This document shows positions 17,916 to 27,035 of a stretch of DNA of 64,000 nt, piece by piece. The position numbers and the translations under genes are program-made. Below the pieces are notes generated by a model. It made no database searches. It was not told the DNA's origin and saw nothing but the letters and a program-made list of their open reading frames with translations. Source of the stretch: Streptomyces sp. CB00316 (GTDB lineage Bacteria > Actinomycetota > Actinomycetes > Streptomycetales > Streptomycetaceae). The DNA lies in assembly GCF_001905595.1 (NCBI RefSeq), contig NZ_LIXI01000009.1, positions 276,535 through 340,534 on the forward strand, in the 5' to 3' direction. Each line of letters starts with the position of its first letter. The first letter of the stretch is position 1.

Positions 17916-19280
17916 TCAGAGGCGTTCGAAGGAGCGGCGCAGCTCCCAGTCGGTCACCGCTGAGTCGTACGCGGTGAGTTCGACCTTCGCCATGTTCAGG
18001 TAGTGCGCGACGACCTCCTCGCCGAACGCCTCCTTCGCGATGGGGCTGGCCTCCCACAGCTCGGCCGCTTCGCGCAGGGTCGTCGGCACCTGGTCGTACG
18101 CGGCGGTGTAGGCGTTGCCCGTACACGCCTGAGGCAACGGCAGCCGGTGCTCCACCCCGTACAGACCGGCCGCGACCAGCCCGGCGACGGCGAGGTGCGG
18201 GTTGACGTCGCCGCCGGGCAGCCGGTTCTCGAAGCGCATCGAGCGGCCGTGGCCGACGACCCGCAGGGCGCAGGTGCGGTTGTCGACGCCCCAGGCGACG
18301 GCGGTGGGGGCGAAGGAGCCGGGCTGGAAGCGCTTGTAGGAGTTGATGTTGGGCGCGTAGAGGAGGGAGAAGTCGCGCAGGGCGGCGAGCTGGCCGGCCA
18401 GGAAGTGGCGCATCAGCTCGGACATGCCGTCCGGTCCGTCGCCGGCCATCACGTTCTCGCCGTTCTCGTCGGTGAGCGAGAGGTGGATGTGGCAGGAGTT
18501 GCCCTCTCGCTCGTCGTACTTGGCCATGAAGGTCAGCGAGACACCCTCCTGAGCCGCGATCTCCTTGGCGCCCGTCTTGTAGACGGCGTGCTGGTCGCAG
18601 GTGGTCAGCGCCTCGTCGTAACGGAAGACGATCTCGTGCTGGCCGGGATTGCACTCACCCTTGGCGGACTCGACGGTCAGCCCCGCCTGCTGCATCTCGT
18701 TGCGGATGCGGCGCAGCAGCGGCTCGATCCGGCCGGTGCCGAGGATGGAGTAGTCGATGTTGTACTGGTTGGCCGGGGTCAGCCCGCGGTAGTCGCGGTC
18801 CCAGGCCTCCTCGTAACTGTCCCGGAAGACGATGAACTCCAACTCCGTGCCGACCTGCGCCGTGTAGCCGAGCGAGGCCAGCCGGTCCAGCTGGCGGCGC
18901 AGGATCTGGCGCGGCGCCGCGACGACCGGGCTGCCGTCGTGCCAGGCGAGGTCGGCGATCAGGAGGGCGGTGCCCTCGTGCCAGGGGACCGGGCGGAGCG
19001 TGGCGGGGTCGGGGACCATGCCGAAGTCACCGTAGCCGTTCTCCCACGACGACATCGCGTATCCGTCGACGGTCCGCATCTCGGTGTCCACGGCCAGCAG
19101 GTAGTTGCAGCCCTCGGTACCGTGCTCCAGCACCTCGTCGAGGAAGAACCCGGCTGCGAACCGCTTCCCCTGGAGCCGGCCCTGCATATCGGGGAAGGCC
19201 AGCACCACGGTGTCTATCGACCCGTCCGCGACGCGTGAGCGGAGCTCGTCGACGGTGAGCGGGGGTGTGCGGTCTGCCAC
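17916..19280 (-). CDS. Glutamine-synthetase-like gamma-glutamylamide ligase (GlnA4/PuuA-like)
   Basis: 454 residues from GTG 19280, decided by a strong AAGGAGGA RBS; longer frames are shadows. GS fold: VGTELEFIVF (metal-binding Glu), KGECNPGQHEIVFRYDEAL, and HIHLSL; the ATP region is NSYKRFQPGSFAPTAVAWGVDNRT, and RFENRLPGGDVNPHLAVAGLVAAGL follows. The adenylylation-site loop of true GlnA is absent. Family knowledge: such proteins glutamylate amines (PuuA putrescine, GlnA3 polyamines, GlnA4 ethanolamine). Linkage to an ethanolamine-type permease favours ethanolamine. Confidence 0.9.
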   Translation of the reverse strand: MADRTPPLTVDELRSRVADGSIDTVVLAFPDMQGRLQGKRFAAGFFLDEVLEHGTEGCNYLLAVDTEMRTVDGYAMSSWENGYGDFGMVPDPATLRPVPWHEGTALLIADLAWHDGSPVVAAPRQILRRQLDRLASLGYTAQVGTELEFIVFRDSYEEAWDRDYRGLTPANQYNIDYSILGTGRIEPLLRRIRNEMQQAGLTVESAKGECNPGQHEIVFRYDEALTTCDQHAVYKTGAKEIAAQEGVSLTFMAKYDEREGNSCHIHLSLTDENGENVMAGDGPDGMSELMRHFLAGQLAALRDFSLLYAPNINSYKRFQPGSFAPTAVAWGVDNRTCALRVVGHGRSMRFENRLPGGDVNPHLAVAGLVAAGLYGVEHRLPLPQACTGNAYTAAYDQVPTTLREAAELWEASPIAKEAFGEEVVAHYLNMAKVELTAYDSAVTDWELRRSFERL

Positions 19281-19353
19281 GGGATTCCTCCTTGGGTGAA
19301 CCGGGAGGCTTAAGGTATGACAGAGAACCATTGATTGGGAAGGGGATCCGCGA

Positions 19354-20166
19354 GTGGTCACCACAAGGAGAACCGACGGCACCCGTCCGGAGGCGGTGGG
19401 CGCCGCCCCGGAGGCCGCCCGCGAGGAGGCGGCGGGCGGGGAGGCCGCGGAGTCCGGCTCCGCGCCGCCGGCCTCCGTCCTGCGCCCCGTCCGCGCCGGC
19501 AACGGCTTCGAGGAGACCCTGGAGCAGGTCCTGCAGCTACTGCGCCTCGGCCTCGTCCCGCCCGGCGACCGGCTGCCCGCCGAGCGTGAGCTCGCCCAGC
19601 ACCTGGGGGTCAGCCGGGTGACCCTGCGCGAGGTGCTCAAGGTCCTCCAGGACCAGGGCATGGTGGAGAGCCGGCGCGGCCGCTACGGCGGAACGTTCGT
19701 CCTGCCGCGTGCCGCCGCGGCCGACGGCAGCGACGAACTGCGGCGCCGGGTGGCGGCCGTCGACGTGGAGGACACCCTGCGCTTCCGCGAGGTGCTGGAG
19801 ACCGGGGCCGCCGGGCTCTGCGCCGACGGGCTCGCGGACGGCGGGGCCGCTCGGCTGCGGGCGGCCCTCGAAGCCACCCAGGGCGCCCGCCTGGAGGACT
19901 ACCGCCGCCAGGACACCCTGCTCCACCTCACCCTCGCCGAACTCTCCGGCTCCCGCTCGCTCGCGGCGCAGTACGCCTCCGTACGGGCCACCCTCAACGA
20001 ACTCCTGGACTGCATCCCGCTCCTGGTGCGCAACCTGGAGCACTCCCAGCAGCAGCACGCGGCCGTGGTCGAGGCCGTACTCGACCGGGACGCCGAGGCG
20101 GCGCGCGAGATGATGCGCGAACACTGCGCCGGTACGGCGGCGCTGCTGCGGGGCTTCCTGGCCTGA
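19354..20166 (+). CDS. FadR/GntR family transcriptional regulator
   Basis: 270 residues. After an Ala/Glu-rich leader of about 45 residues comes a GntR winged helix (VLQLLRLGLVPPGDRLPAERELAQHLGVSRVTLREVLKVLQDQGMV) and a C-terminal FCD ligand-binding domain (RFREVLETGAAGLCAD; AVVEAVLDRDAEAAREMMREH). It is divergent from the ligase gene across 73 bp, so it probably controls both directions and responds to an intermediate of the amine pathway. No clean operator palindrome could be picked out. Confidence 0.9.
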   Translation: MVTTRRTDGTRPEAVGAAPEAAREEAAGGEAAESGSAPPASVLRPVRAGNGFEETLEQVLQLLRLGLVPPGDRLPAERELAQHLGVSRVTLREVLKVLQDQGMVESRRGRYGGTFVLPRAAAADGSDELRRRVAAVDVEDTLRFREVLETGAAGLCADGLADGGAARLRAALEATQGARLEDYRRQDTLLHLTLAELSGSRSLAAQYASVRATLNELLDCIPLLVRNLEHSQQQHAAVVEAVLDRDAEAAREMMREHCAGTAALLRGFLA

Positions 20167-20326
20167 GGTCTGCGGGGACCGGCCCGGGCGGCCCCCGGGA
20201 TGCATCCGTAACCACTCTTTAACGCAGGCCCCTTGCCTTTCGCGCCGCCGTTCCACAAAGGTGTGCCGACGAACCTTTGATCGAAGCAGTTCCATCGACG
20301 ACGTCGACAGACATCTGGAGCGCCTC

Positions 20327-21796
<1,470 letters not shown>

Positions 21797-21847
21797 CCGC
21801 CCCCGCACCCTCGTCGATCCGTAATGAGACAGCTGAAGGAGCCGTCC

Positions 21848-22573
21848 ATGTCCCGGCCCGTCATCGGCATCAGCACCTACCAGGACCCGGCCCGCTGGGG
21901 TGTCTGGGAGATGCCCGCGGTGCTTCTGCCCGCCGCCTACCCCCGCCTGGTCCGGGCGGCGGGCGGACTGGCGGTGCTGCTGCCGCCGGACGAGGCGGCG
22001 GACGCGGCCCGGGAGACCGTGGCCGCCCTGGACGGGGTGGTGATCGCCGGGGGAGCGGACGTCGAGCCGGCCCGTTACGGTGCCGCTCCCGATCCCCGTA
22101 CGGGACCTCCGGCCCGCGAGCGTGACGCCTGGGAACTGGCCCTGATCGAGGCCGCGATCGAGCTGCACGTCCCCCTGCTGGGCATCTGCCGGGGCATGCA
22201 GCTGCTGAACGTCGCCCTCGGCGGCACCCTGCACCAGCACCTGGACGGCCACACCGGCGGCCACGCGGTCTTCGGCGGCCACCCGGTGGACCCCGTGCCC
22301 GGTACGGCGTACGCGGCGGCCGTCCCGGAGCAGACCACGGTGCCCGCCTACCACCACCAGGCCGTCGACCGCCTGGGCGACGGCCTGATCGCCTCCGCCC
22401 ACGCCCCCGACGGAACGGTGGAGGCGCTGGAACTCCCGGACCACGAGAGCCTGGTGCTCGGGGTCCAGTGGCACCCGGAGATGGGCGACGACCCCCGCGT
22501 CATGGCCGCCCTCGTCGATGCGGCCCGCCACCGCTCGCGCGCCTCAGCGCCGGGTGTCGGGCAGCTGGGGTGA
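21848..22573 (+). CDS. Gamma-glutamyl-gamma-aminobutyrate hydrolase-like class I amidotransferase (PuuD family)
   Basis: 241 residues from ATG 21848, with AAGGAG 8 bases upstream; an ATG at 21824 lacks an RBS. Peptidase C26 features: VIAGGADVEPARYG, nucleophile Cys in LLGICRGMQLLNVALGG, and His/Glu in LGVQWHPEM. It would release glutamate from the gamma-glutamyl acid made by the ligase, SDR and aldehyde dehydrogenase, closing the pathway. Its last 30 bp overlap the convergent membrane-protein gene. Confidence 0.9.
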   Translation: MSRPVIGISTYQDPARWGVWEMPAVLLPAAYPRLVRAAGGLAVLLPPDEAADAARETVAALDGVVIAGGADVEPARYGAAPDPRTGPPARERDAWELALIEAAIELHVPLLGICRGMQLLNVALGGTLHQHLDGHTGGHAVFGGHPVDPVPGTAYAAAVPEQTTVPAYHHQAVDRLGDGLIASAHAPDGTVEALELPDHESLVLGVQWHPEMGDDPRVMAALVDAARHRSRASAPGVGQLG

Positions 22574-23302
22574 TCCGGTGCCAGGAGTGCCGTGACCGGG
22601 CCCCGAGAAGCCCGGGCCGGTGAAGTCGGGGCCCGCGAAGGCAGGCGGGGTGAAGCGCGGGCCGCCGGGCGCCGCCCCTGGTCCCGCCTCGGTGAGTTCG
22701 CCGAGCAGGTACGGGCGGATCGCCTTGTCCCGCAGGGCGGTGCGCCAGGTCTCCCGGGCGTGGTCCAGGTCGGCCGAACGGTTCACCCGGGGCGGTGAGC
22801 CGGGCGCCGACCGGAGGGCGGCGGTGCGGTAGACGGCGGCGAGGCTGATCAGGGAGGTGGCCGCCGCGATGGCCAGACTGACCCAGCCGACCCGGACGAG
22901 GGTGTCGGCCAGGGCCGCCATGCTGTCGGTCAGCCGGAGCCCGTACCCCAGCAGGAGGAAGGTCGCCGCGGCGACGGCGGCCAGGATCGGGGTCAGCACC
23001 CCGAGGACCGCCAGGGCACCGGCGCCCGGCCGCTCCTGGTGCCCCGGACCCGACAGGGGACCGGGGCCACCGTCGACGCGCCGGCCGTGCGAAGCGCGCC
23101 GCAGGGCCGCGTACGCCCGGTACTCCGCCGCGGCGGCCGGAGCCGTACGCGCCACCGAGGCCAGGGCCCGGATCCGCAACTGGCCGGAGCTGACGCCGGA
23201 TTCCTCCAGCAGCCGCTGGATCTCCGTCGAGGCGAGCACCTCGTCGACCACTTCCGCGTAGTCGGATCTGTCCTCGTCCCCGAGTGGGGAAGGCCTGCCC
23301 AT
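22544..23302 (-). CDS. Conserved hypothetical membrane protein
   Basis: 252 residues. An acidic N-terminal cytoplasmic region (DYAEVVDEVLASTEIQRLLEE) is followed by two strong membrane segments (VLGVLTPILAAVAAATFLLLGYGL; VGWVSLAIAAATSLISLAAVY) and a Pro/Gly-rich C-terminal tail. ATG 23302 is preceded by GAGGGA. No enzymatic motif is seen. It resembles Streptomyces conserved membrane proteins of unknown role. The 3' end overlaps the PuuD-like gene by 30 bp. Confidence 0.75.
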   Translation of the reverse strand: MGRPSPLGDEDRSDYAEVVDEVLASTEIQRLLEESGVSSGQLRIRALASVARTAPAAAAEYRAYAALRRASHGRRVDGGPGPLSGPGHQERPGAGALAVLGVLTPILAAVAAATFLLLGYGLRLTDSMAALADTLVRVGWVSLAIAAATSLISLAAVYRTAALRSAPGSPPRVNRSADLDHARETWRTALRDKAIRPYLLGELTEAGPGAAPGGPRFTPPAFAGPDFTGPGFSGPGHGTPGTGSPQLPDTRR

Positions 23303-23412
23303 ACTGTCCCTCGATCGCTGTGTCGCTGTGTCGCTGTGGGGCGCCCGCGGCGCGGGGGCCGCAGGGCCATAGGGTCCCCGCGGCCCTCCGGGCCGTGGTC
23401 ACGGCGTGGTTG

Positions 23413-23994
23413 TCACAGGTGCTGGGCGACGGCGGGCATCAGGTCCTGGAACGTACGCCCGTCGGCCGCGGCGCCGATGGCGGTCATCTGCCACCCCGAA
23501 CCGGCCCGCTGGACCTTGGCCATGATCTGCGCGGTGTGCCGCCCGCCGCCGGTCAGCGTGTACCGCGCGAGCTCCTGGCCGGTGCTCTCGTCGACCAGAC
23601 GGCAGAAGGCGGCCTCGACCTCCTCGAAGGTCTGGCCGGTGAACGAGTTCACCGTGAAGATGATCTGGTCGACGTGGACGGGCACCCGCCGCAGGTCGAC
23701 GACGATGGACTCGTCGTCACCGCCCTCGCCCGCACCGCCGACCCGGTTGTCACCGGTGTGCTGGACCGAACCGTCGTCGCTGGTGAGGTGCTGGAAGAAG
23801 ACCACGTCCTGCGGGTCCTTGCCCGCGAAGAGCACGGCCGAGGCGTCCAGGTCGATGTCGCGGGCGGTCAGCCGGGCCAGAAAGCCCTTGCGGGGCGCGG
23901 ACTTCCAGCCCAGCCCCATCCGTACGACGCCGAGTTCGCCGCCGCCGGACTTGGTGAGGCTGACCTGCTGGCCCTTGGAGAGGTTGATCGTCAT
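23413..23994 (-). CDS. TerD family protein (tellurite-resistance/stress domain)
   Basis: 193 residues from ATG 23994 (MTINLSKGQQVSLTKSG). TerD calcium-binding hallmarks are present: DIDLDASAVLFAGKD, TGDNRVGGAGEGGDDESIVVDL and IIFTVNSFTGQTFEEV. Family knowledge: TerD-domain proteins bind calcium and act in stress or cell-surface signalling in Streptomyces, often several per locus. It lies 56 bp downstream of another TerD gene, probably one transcript, and so would be under the BlaI-type operator at 24678. Confidence 0.92.
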   Translation of the reverse strand: MTINLSKGQQVSLTKSGGGELGVVRMGLGWKSAPRKGFLARLTARDIDLDASAVLFAGKDPQDVVFFQHLTSDDGSVQHTGDNRVGGAGEGGDDESIVVDLRRVPVHVDQIIFTVNSFTGQTFEEVEAAFCRLVDESTGQELARYTLTGGGRHTAQIMAKVQRAGSGWQMTAIGAAADGRTFQDLMPAVAQHL

Positions 23995-24050
23995 GCTTCT
24001 CGCCTTCGCTGGTTTCGGTGAGGTGAGTGTGTCCGGGCGGTGGAGCGGGG

Positions 24051-24626
24051 TCAGAGACCCACGCCGAAGTCGGCGACGATGCCGCTCAGCCCGGAGGCGT
24101 AACCCTGCCCGACCGCACGGAACTTCCACTCGGCGCCGTGCCGGTACAGCTCGCCGAAGACCATCGCCGTCTCGGTGGAGGCGTCCTCGCTGAGGTCGTA
24201 ACGGGCGATCTCCGCGCCGCCCGCCTGGTTCACCACACGGATGTAGGCGTTGCGGACCTGGCCGAAGCTCTGGCCGCGGCCCTCCGCCTCGTGGATCGAG
24301 ACGGGGAACACGATCTTGGCGACGGTACCCGGCACCGCGGAGAGGTCGACCTTGACGATCTCGTCGTCCCCCTCGCCCTCGCCGGTGAGGTTGTCGCCGG
24401 TGTGCTCGACCGAACCGTCCGGGCTCTTGAGGTTGTTGTAGAAGACGAAGTGCGCGTCGGAGAGGACCTTGCCCGACTCGTCGCAGAGCAACGCGCTCGC
24501 GTCGAGGTCGTAGTCGGTGCCGGTGGTCGTGCGGACGTCCCAGCCGAGGCCGACGAGGATCGCGGTCAGCCCCGGAGCCTCCTTGGTCAGCGAGACATTT
24601 CCGCCCTTGGCCAGACTCACGCCCAT
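24051..24626 (-). CDS. TerD family protein
   Basis: 191 residues from ATG 24626 (MGVSLAKGGNVSLTKEAPG), with GGGAG upstream. The family motifs are DYDLDASALLCDESGKVLSD, HTGDNLTGEGEGDDEIVKVDL and FPVSIHEAEGRGQSFGQV, close to canonical TerD/TerE. The first gene of the leftward unit; its start is 52 bp from the perfect dyad at 24678-24701, so it is the most likely direct target of the neighbouring BlaI-type repressor. Confidence 0.94.
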   Translation of the reverse strand: MGVSLAKGGNVSLTKEAPGLTAILVGLGWDVRTTTGTDYDLDASALLCDESGKVLSDAHFVFYNNLKSPDGSVEHTGDNLTGEGEGDDEIVKVDLSAVPGTVAKIVFPVSIHEAEGRGQSFGQVRNAYIRVVNQAGGAEIARYDLSEDASTETAMVFGELYRHGAEWKFRAVGQGYASGLSGIVADFGVGL

Positions 24627-24677
24627 GGTGTTCTCCCTTTGTGTGGTGACGGTGCGGACACTCTGCGGCACCACCGT

Positions 24678-24701
24678 AAAATCTACAACACTGTAGATTT
24701 T
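24678..24701. promoter_or_regulatory. BlaI-type operator, perfect dyad between terD and blaI-like genes
   Basis: AAAATCTACA-ACAC-TGTAGATTTT: perfect 10-bp arms, 4-base spacer, in an AT-rich island in otherwise very GC-rich DNA. The TACA...TGTA core is the dyad recognised by BlaI/MecI/CopY proteins. It sits between divergent terD (24626) and the BlaI-type gene (24833), which fits autoregulation plus control of terD. Confidence 0.85.
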
Positions 24702-24832
24702 CCGGGCCAGGTGGGAAGGCGTCGGAGGTGTCACCGGAGGGCCGGTGGCTGGATACGATTTCCCGGTCGCCCGGCAGATGAACGGCAGGGACCGGGTGGC
24801 AGAGCGAAGCGGAACGAGAGGGGGGCCGGACG

Positions 24833-25309
24833 GTGGACTCCGAAGGAGCCAGTGGCGAACGGGAAACGCCCGCCCGCAGGCGGGGCCAGGGCGAGCTGGA
24901 GGCCCAGGTGCTGTCCGTGCTGGGCGAGGCGACCGAACCGGTGACCGCCGCCTGGGTGCTGCGACGGCTCGGCAGCGGCCTGTCGTACAGCACTGTCATC
25001 ACCATTCTCACCCGCCTGCACGCCAAGCAGGCCGTCACCCGGACCGGTCGGGGGCGCCCTGTCCTGTGGCAGCCCGTGGCGAACGAGGCCGGCCTCGCCG
25101 CGCTGCGGATGCGCCGCCTCCTCGACAGGCAGAGCGACCGGGATGCCGTGCTCTCCAGCTTCGTCTCCGTCCTGTCGGCGGACGACGAGGAGCTGCTGCG
25201 CTCGCTGCTCGCGGAGAGCGAGCCCGGGAGCGGCCCCGGAAGCGGCCTTGATGGACCCGGTGGACCCGGTGGACCCGGGGCTGCGCCGACGGACCGGCCG
25301 GAGGGCTGA
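24833..25309 (+). CDS. BlaI/MecI/CopY family transcriptional repressor
   Basis: 158 residues, GTG start with a GAGAGGGGGG-type RBS. Winged helix: GELEAQVLSVLGEATEPVTAAWVLRRLGSGLSYSTVITILTRLHAKQAVTR; dimerisation region: AALRMRRLLDRQSDRDAVLSSFVSVLSADDEELLRSLL. The family represses by binding TACA/TGTA dyads and is inactivated by proteolysis through an M56 sensor, as encoded 2 bp downstream. A Gly/Pro-rich tail (about residues 130-158) carries GPG repeats. Likely targets are the dyads at 24678 and 26887. Confidence 0.93.
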   Translation: MDSEGASGERETPARRRGQGELEAQVLSVLGEATEPVTAAWVLRRLGSGLSYSTVITILTRLHAKQAVTRTGRGRPVLWQPVANEAGLAALRMRRLLDRQSDRDAVLSSFVSVLSADDEELLRSLLAESEPGSGPGSGLDGPGGPGGPGAAPTDRPEG

Positions 25310-25311
25310 CG

Positions 25312-26250
25312 ATGGGCGTCTTCGTGTATCTGCCCCTGGTCCTGCCCCTGACCGCGCTGCCGATCGCGCGGCTGGCCGAGCAGCACCTGCATCCACGGAG
25401 AGCCGCACGCCTGCTGACCACCGTCGCCGTGATCCTCGCCTCCTGCAGCCTGGTCTGTCTCGGGCTGCTGGTGGTGGTCGGCACCGCGCAGTTGCCCGGC
25501 AACCCGCTGCCCGACGGCTGGTCCGACGAGGAGGTACGGGACGCCGTCCCGCACGACGCCTTCGCGGGCAAGGCCTCCATCCTGGCGCTCGTCGCCGTCA
25601 CGATGGCCTGCGGGTTCACCGTCCACCGCCACTACCGCTTCCGCGCCCGCGCCCATCGCACCCTCGCCGGCCTGCCGGGCGGCGGCGACCTCGCCGTACT
25701 CCCCGACGACGTGCCGTACGCCTACGCACTGCCCGGCTCGCCGGGCCGGGTCGTGGTCTCCTCCGCCATGCTCGCCGCCCTGGACCCGGCGGAGCGCCGG
25801 GCGCTGCTCGCCCACGAACGCGCCCACCTGGACGGCCGCCACCACCGACTGCTGCTCGCGACCCGGCTGGCCGGGTGCGTCAACCCGCTGCTGCGACCCC
25901 TTCAGGCGGCCCTCGTCTACTCCACCGAGCGCTGGGCGGACGAGGAGGCGGCCCGGGTCACGGGCGACCGCCGGCTGACGGCCCGTGCGGTCGGCAAGGC
26001 GGCGCTCATCTCCGGCCCCGGACCCCGGGCCGCCGGCGTGGCGGGCTTCGCCGCCGCGGGCCCGGTGCCGCGCCGGGTGGCCGCGCTGCTGGGCCCGGTG
26101 CCACCGGACCGGGGCTGGCCGCCCGCACTCACCCCGGCCGGGGCCGCCGCGTTCGTCGCCGCCGCCGGGACGACCGTCTCCGCGCTCTCCGCGCTCAACG
26201 CGGCCGTCGCGCTCTTCCTCGTCCTGGAGGCGGCGACGACGCCGCTGTGA
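25312..26250 (+). CDS. M56 family membrane metallopeptidase (BlaR1-like without sensor domain)
   Basis: 312 residues, about four to five membrane helices (VYLPLVLPLTALPIARL; LLTTVAVILASCSLVCLGLLVVVG; ILALVAVTMACGFTVH; and a C-terminal helix). Zinc motif HExxH-like LLAHERAHLDGRHHRLL (about residues 163-180) and downstream Glu in STERWADEEAARV. There is no penicillin-binding sensor domain, so the signal is unknown. It follows the repressor by 2 bp. By analogy it would trigger cleavage or inactivation of the BlaI-type protein. Confidence 0.92.
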   Translation: MGVFVYLPLVLPLTALPIARLAEQHLHPRRAARLLTTVAVILASCSLVCLGLLVVVGTAQLPGNPLPDGWSDEEVRDAVPHDAFAGKASILALVAVTMACGFTVHRHYRFRARAHRTLAGLPGGGDLAVLPDDVPYAYALPGSPGRVVVSSAMLAALDPAERRALLAHERAHLDGRHHRLLLATRLAGCVNPLLRPLQAALVYSTERWADEEAARVTGDRRLTARAVGKAALISGPGPRAAGVAGFAAAGPVPRRVAALLGPVPPDRGWPPALTPAGAAAFVAAAGTTVSALSALNAAVALFLVLEAATTPL

Positions 26251-26257
26251 CCCCTGC

Positions 26258-26293
26258 GGCCCGGCCCGCCGGATCGCTCCGGCGGGCCGGGCC
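26258..26293 (+). terminator. Strong hairpin terminator after the M56 gene
   Basis: Perfect 16-bp inverted repeat (26258-26273 and 26278-26293; arms begin GGCCCGGCCCGCCGGA) with a 4-base loop TCGC, 8 bp after the stop. No T-tract. Confidence 0.8.
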
Positions 26294-26300
26294 CGGCGGA

Positions 26301-26492
26301 TCAGGACGAGCCGGTGTCCAACGCGGCGAGTGCCTGGGCCCAGCGGGCGTACTTCAAGTTGGCCAGATCGGCCACTGTCTTGACGTTGAACGCCTCCCGC
26401 CACGACGGCGGTCGGCCCCGGGCGGGACCGCCAGCAGAACTGCGCGGGGCGGCAAGGGAGTTCCCGATGCCCCCGCTGGAATCCGGCCACAC
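26301..26492 (-). pseudogene. Short coding remnant or tiny hypothetical ORF
   Basis: The last 32 residues (REAFNVKTVADLANLKYARWAQALAALDTGSS) have real protein character: an amphipathic helical stretch with Lys, Tyr, Trp and Asn in otherwise GC-biased shadow DNA. The N-terminal part reads like random GC frame (GGPARGRPPSW) and no RBS fits. It looks like the 3' end of a gene whose 5' part has been lost, next to the 11-bp repeat array. I do not recognise the family. It may also be non-coding. Confidence 0.35.
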
Positions 26493-26520
26493 CGGGCACC
26501 AGGGCCTTGCCGTTCTCCGC

Positions 26521-26586
26521 GCCCCGACGGCGCCCCGACGGCGCCCCGACGGCGCCCCGACGGCGCCCCGACGGCGCCCCGACGGT
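26521..26586. repeat. 11-bp tandem repeat, six copies
   Basis: Unit GCCCCGACGGC repeated head to tail from 26521 (copies at 26521, 26532, 26543, 26554, 26565, 26576; the last ends in T), followed by a partial copy. An 11-bp period shifts frame at every unit, so it is not coding. It lies just downstream of the tatA-like stop and is close to one helical turn. Confidence 0.9.
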
Positions 26587-26603
26587 GCCCCGGAGGGGAA
26601 GCC

Positions 26604-26816
26604 TCAGGGAGTGGTGTCCCGCTCGTTCGTCTCCCCGCGGATCACGCGGGGAGCGGGCTGGGACGGGCCGCCCTCCTCGTCCTTGAGCGCCTGCTTCTCG
26701 CTCTTGAGGATGCGCGCGGCCTTTCCGGCCGACCGCACGAGATCGGGGAGTCGTTTCACGGCCAGCACCGCCACGATGACCAGGAGGAGGATGGTGAGCT
26801 CGCCGATCCCGAACAT
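26604..26816 (-). CDS. TatA/E-like twin-arginine translocase subunit
   Basis: 70 residues: a short periplasmic start (MFGIGE), one membrane helix (LTILLLVIVAVLAV), an amphipathic helix (KRLPDLVRSAGKAARILKSEKQAL) and a polar tail. This is the TatA/E layout, but the hinge, normally FG before [KP]xLP, here reads AVKRLPDL without the Phe-Gly. A housekeeping tatA would be expected elsewhere, so this is probably a specialised paralogue. A dyad like the BlaI-type operator lies about 70 bp upstream of its ATG (26887-26902). Confidence 0.82.
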   Translation of the reverse strand: MFGIGELTILLLVIVAVLAVKRLPDLVRSAGKAARILKSEKQALKDEEGGPSQPAPRVIRGETNERDTTP

Positions 26817-26886
26817 GGCTGCTGCTTTCTCTGGGGCGGACTGGAAGAGGCGTCATCCGGATCCCTGACGGGCCGGCAGAAGGCAA

Positions 26887-26902
26887 TCTACAGGGCTGTA
26901 GA
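26887..26902. promoter_or_regulatory. Second BlaI-type operator, upstream of the tatA-like gene
   Basis: TCTACA-GGGC-TGTAGA: the same 6-bp arms and 4-base spacing as the core of the dyad at 24678-24701. It sits at promoter distance from the tatA-like start on the minus strand. Confidence 0.75.
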
Positions 26903-27035
26903 GCATCCGTTCCCGGGTTCTCGGATCAGGCTCCCCCGGACAACCGCCCTTGCGGACAGTGGTGTTCGGCGTGGTGCGGGCGACCGCGGGAACAGGCATG
27001 ACGGACCCGAGCGGCGCGACCCCGCCCCGTACAGC

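Noticed and set aside
24051..24734. Earlier start at 24734 for the second TerD
   Set aside because: The extension would translate through the perfect operator dyad and lacks an RBS; ATG 24626 has GGGAG and the family-typical MGVSLAKGGNVSL start.
26521..26586. CRISPR-like array
   Set aside because: 11-bp units with no spacers and no cas genes; a simple tandem repeat.
23413..26886. 1157-codon minus-strand frame spanning TerD, BlaI and M56 genes
   Set aside because: Only the 3' end is TerD (from ATG 23994); upstream it runs antisense to BlaI and M56 and through intergenic DNA.
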